64,000 nucleotides of DNA from Caenimonas sp. SL110 (lineage in GTDB: Bacteria > Pseudomonadota > Gammaproteobacteria > Burkholderiales > Burkholderiaceae_C). Positions 63,334 through 64,000 of this stretch are shown here, piece by piece; position 1 is the stretch's first letter; every line of letters starts with the position of its first letter. The translations under genes were made by a program, and so were the position numbers. The notes beneath the pieces are model-generated. The model was given only the letters and a program-made list of their open reading frames with translations. It was not told the DNA's origin and made no database searches. The DNA lies in the NCBI RefSeq assembly GCF_001044395.1, contig NZ_JANU01000016.1, positions 62,001 through 126,000 on the forward strand. Reading direction: 5' to 3'.

Positions 63334-64000
63334 TTACTTGATGCCGATCACGTTCGAGCCGGAGTTGCCGACTGCGCGGGCGGTGATCGCGTTGTTCACG
63401 ATCGTGGTCGATCCGCCGGTGGTGCCGCCACCATTCATGCCGATCGACACGCCCGTGACCGTGGCCGTCATGCTGGCTGTGTTCAGCTGCGTGTTGCTCA
63501 CCATGGCGCTGGCCGTGTTCAGGCCGCCGGCCAGGGCGCTCATCAGCAGCGAGTTCGAAGCGCTGTTGCCATAGCTGGTTGCAGCTGCCTGGTTACCCGT
63601 GACGGTGGTCGTCGTTGCCGTTGCCGTACCGCCAACCGTGTTGCCGATGTTGGCGTACGACACGGTGGTGGTCACAGTGGCGGCGTTGTTCTGCAGGTTC
63701 AACACACCATAGGTCGGGAACACCACGCTGCCACCGATGCTGCTGTTGGCAGCGGCTTCGAGGCTGTTGGCTGCCGTGTTGCCACCGCCTTGCGCGGCGA
63801 GCGTGTTGCCGGTGACCGTGGCAGCCAGATCGTTCTGGGTGTTGCCAGCGGTGAACGGCGTGACGCCGATCGTTGCAGGGGTTCCGATCGTGCCGCCGAC
63901 CGTCGCAGTCACCGCGGTCGCACCGGTCATCCCGGAGTTCTGCGTGTTGCTGACCTGGCCCGTGCCGGTGAGCGAGCTCACTGCATTGAGCACCATGCGG
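63334..64000 (-). CDS. Beta-strand repeat protein, 5' end outside window
   Basis: At least 220 residues of the C-terminal part of a larger protein; the frame runs past the right edge. The composition is extreme: Asn, Thr, Ala, Gly and Val dominate, with recurring strand-turn units such as NNAATVTTTVSYANIGN and NNAITARAVGNSGSNVIG, and almost no charged residues or Cys. It looks like a beta-solenoid surface or secreted protein (adhesin or S-layer-like). No anchoring domain is visible in the part present, and I cannot name the family. Confidence 0.7.
   Translation of the reverse strand, partial: RMVLNAVSSLTGTGQVSNTQNSGMTGATAVTATVGGTIGTPATIGVTPFTAGNTQNDLAATVTGNTLAAQGGGNTAANSLEAAANSSIGGSVVFPTYGVLNLQNNAATVTTTVSYANIGNTVGGTATATTTTVTGNQAAATSYGNSASNSLLMSALAGGLNTASAMVSNTQLNTASMTATVTGVSIGMNGGGTTGGSTTIVNNAITARAVGNSGSNVIGIK

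Overview
The window is a stretch of chromosome from a GC-rich betaproteobacterium, almost certainly order Burkholderiales. The evidence is the many tripartite tricarboxylate (Bug/TctC) binding proteins, a TIGR04438-type Trp-rich small protein, the zapB-zapA-6S RNA arrangement, a FimV-like protein and the general codon style. I cannot fix the genus from sequence alone. No rRNA, tRNA, prophage, insertion sequence or CRISPR array was found. Coding density is very high, and nearly all genes can be assigned to a family.

Layout. (1) 1-6.4 kb: btuB behind a cobalamin riboswitch, then divergent zapB-like/zapA, 6S RNA, a zinc-ribbon class III nucleotide cyclase, a TauE-type permease with no ordinary start codon, and a stand-alone 10-formyl-THF-hydrolase-like formyltransferase. 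(2) 6.5-15 kb: a LysR regulator divergent from glyoxylate carboligase (gcl), then an 86-residue unknown protein, a FAH-family enzyme and a ketopantoate-reductase-like enzyme. A complete TctC-TctB-TctA transporter follows. A promoter element of about 50 bp is shared by gcl and the 86-residue gene. (3) 15-25.3 kb: an oxalate catabolic operon. A Crp/Fnr regulator is divergent from oxc, frc1, a PAS-only protein, frc2, a fused gamma/beta NAD-formate dehydrogenase subunit and its alpha subunit. (4) 25.3-27.2 kb: a small accessory islet with a MntA/HepT toxin-antitoxin pair, a transglutaminase and a perfect hairpin repeat. (5) 27.2-35.5 kb: organic-acid genes: CaiB-type CoA transferase, enoyl-CoA hydratase, an orphan TctC, a glyoxylate aminotransferase, and a GntR regulator coupled to a fused GlcD/GlcF-like dehydrogenase. 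(6) 35.5-41.3 kb: GNAT, a ribbon-helix-helix protein, a Ser/Thr kinase fused to a cyclic-nucleotide domain, a beta/gamma-crystallin envelope protein, an RraA-like protein, and hipBA with its palindromic operator. (7) 41.3-45.9 kb: a malonate operon (matR, malonyl-CoA decarboxylase, orphan TctC, matB). (8) 46-64 kb: mostly housekeeping genes (lgt, ilvD, cytochrome c, acs, yqhA-like, glf, fumC, fimV-like) plus a receiver/7TMR histidine kinase pair, an outer-membrane protein and a repeat-rich partial gene at the right edge.

How it fits together. Oxalate is activated by Frc, decarboxylated by Oxc to formyl-CoA, recycled to formate, and oxidised by a NAD-dependent formate dehydrogenase. Gcl, the glyoxylate aminotransferase and the GlcDF-like enzyme suggest that C2 units (glyoxylate or glycolate) are also assimilated. 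The Tct system and two orphan TctC proteins would import small carboxylates, and the mat operon handles malonate. The region therefore looks like a plant- or soil-associated small-organic-acid utilisation block. The Crp/Fnr site is centred 41.5 bp upstream of the inferred oxc start point, which makes the oxalate promoter look activator-controlled.

A family of palindromic repeats (core GTCATTGCGGAC..GTCCGCAAT / CCGGCATGAC) is scattered through at least six intergenic gaps. The most interesting unexplained items are the PAS-only protein between two frc genes, the shared gcl-type promoter element with its 86-residue unknown protein, the kinase-cNMP fusion beside a genome that also encodes an odd cyclase, and the FimV-like protein with a duplicated N-terminal domain.
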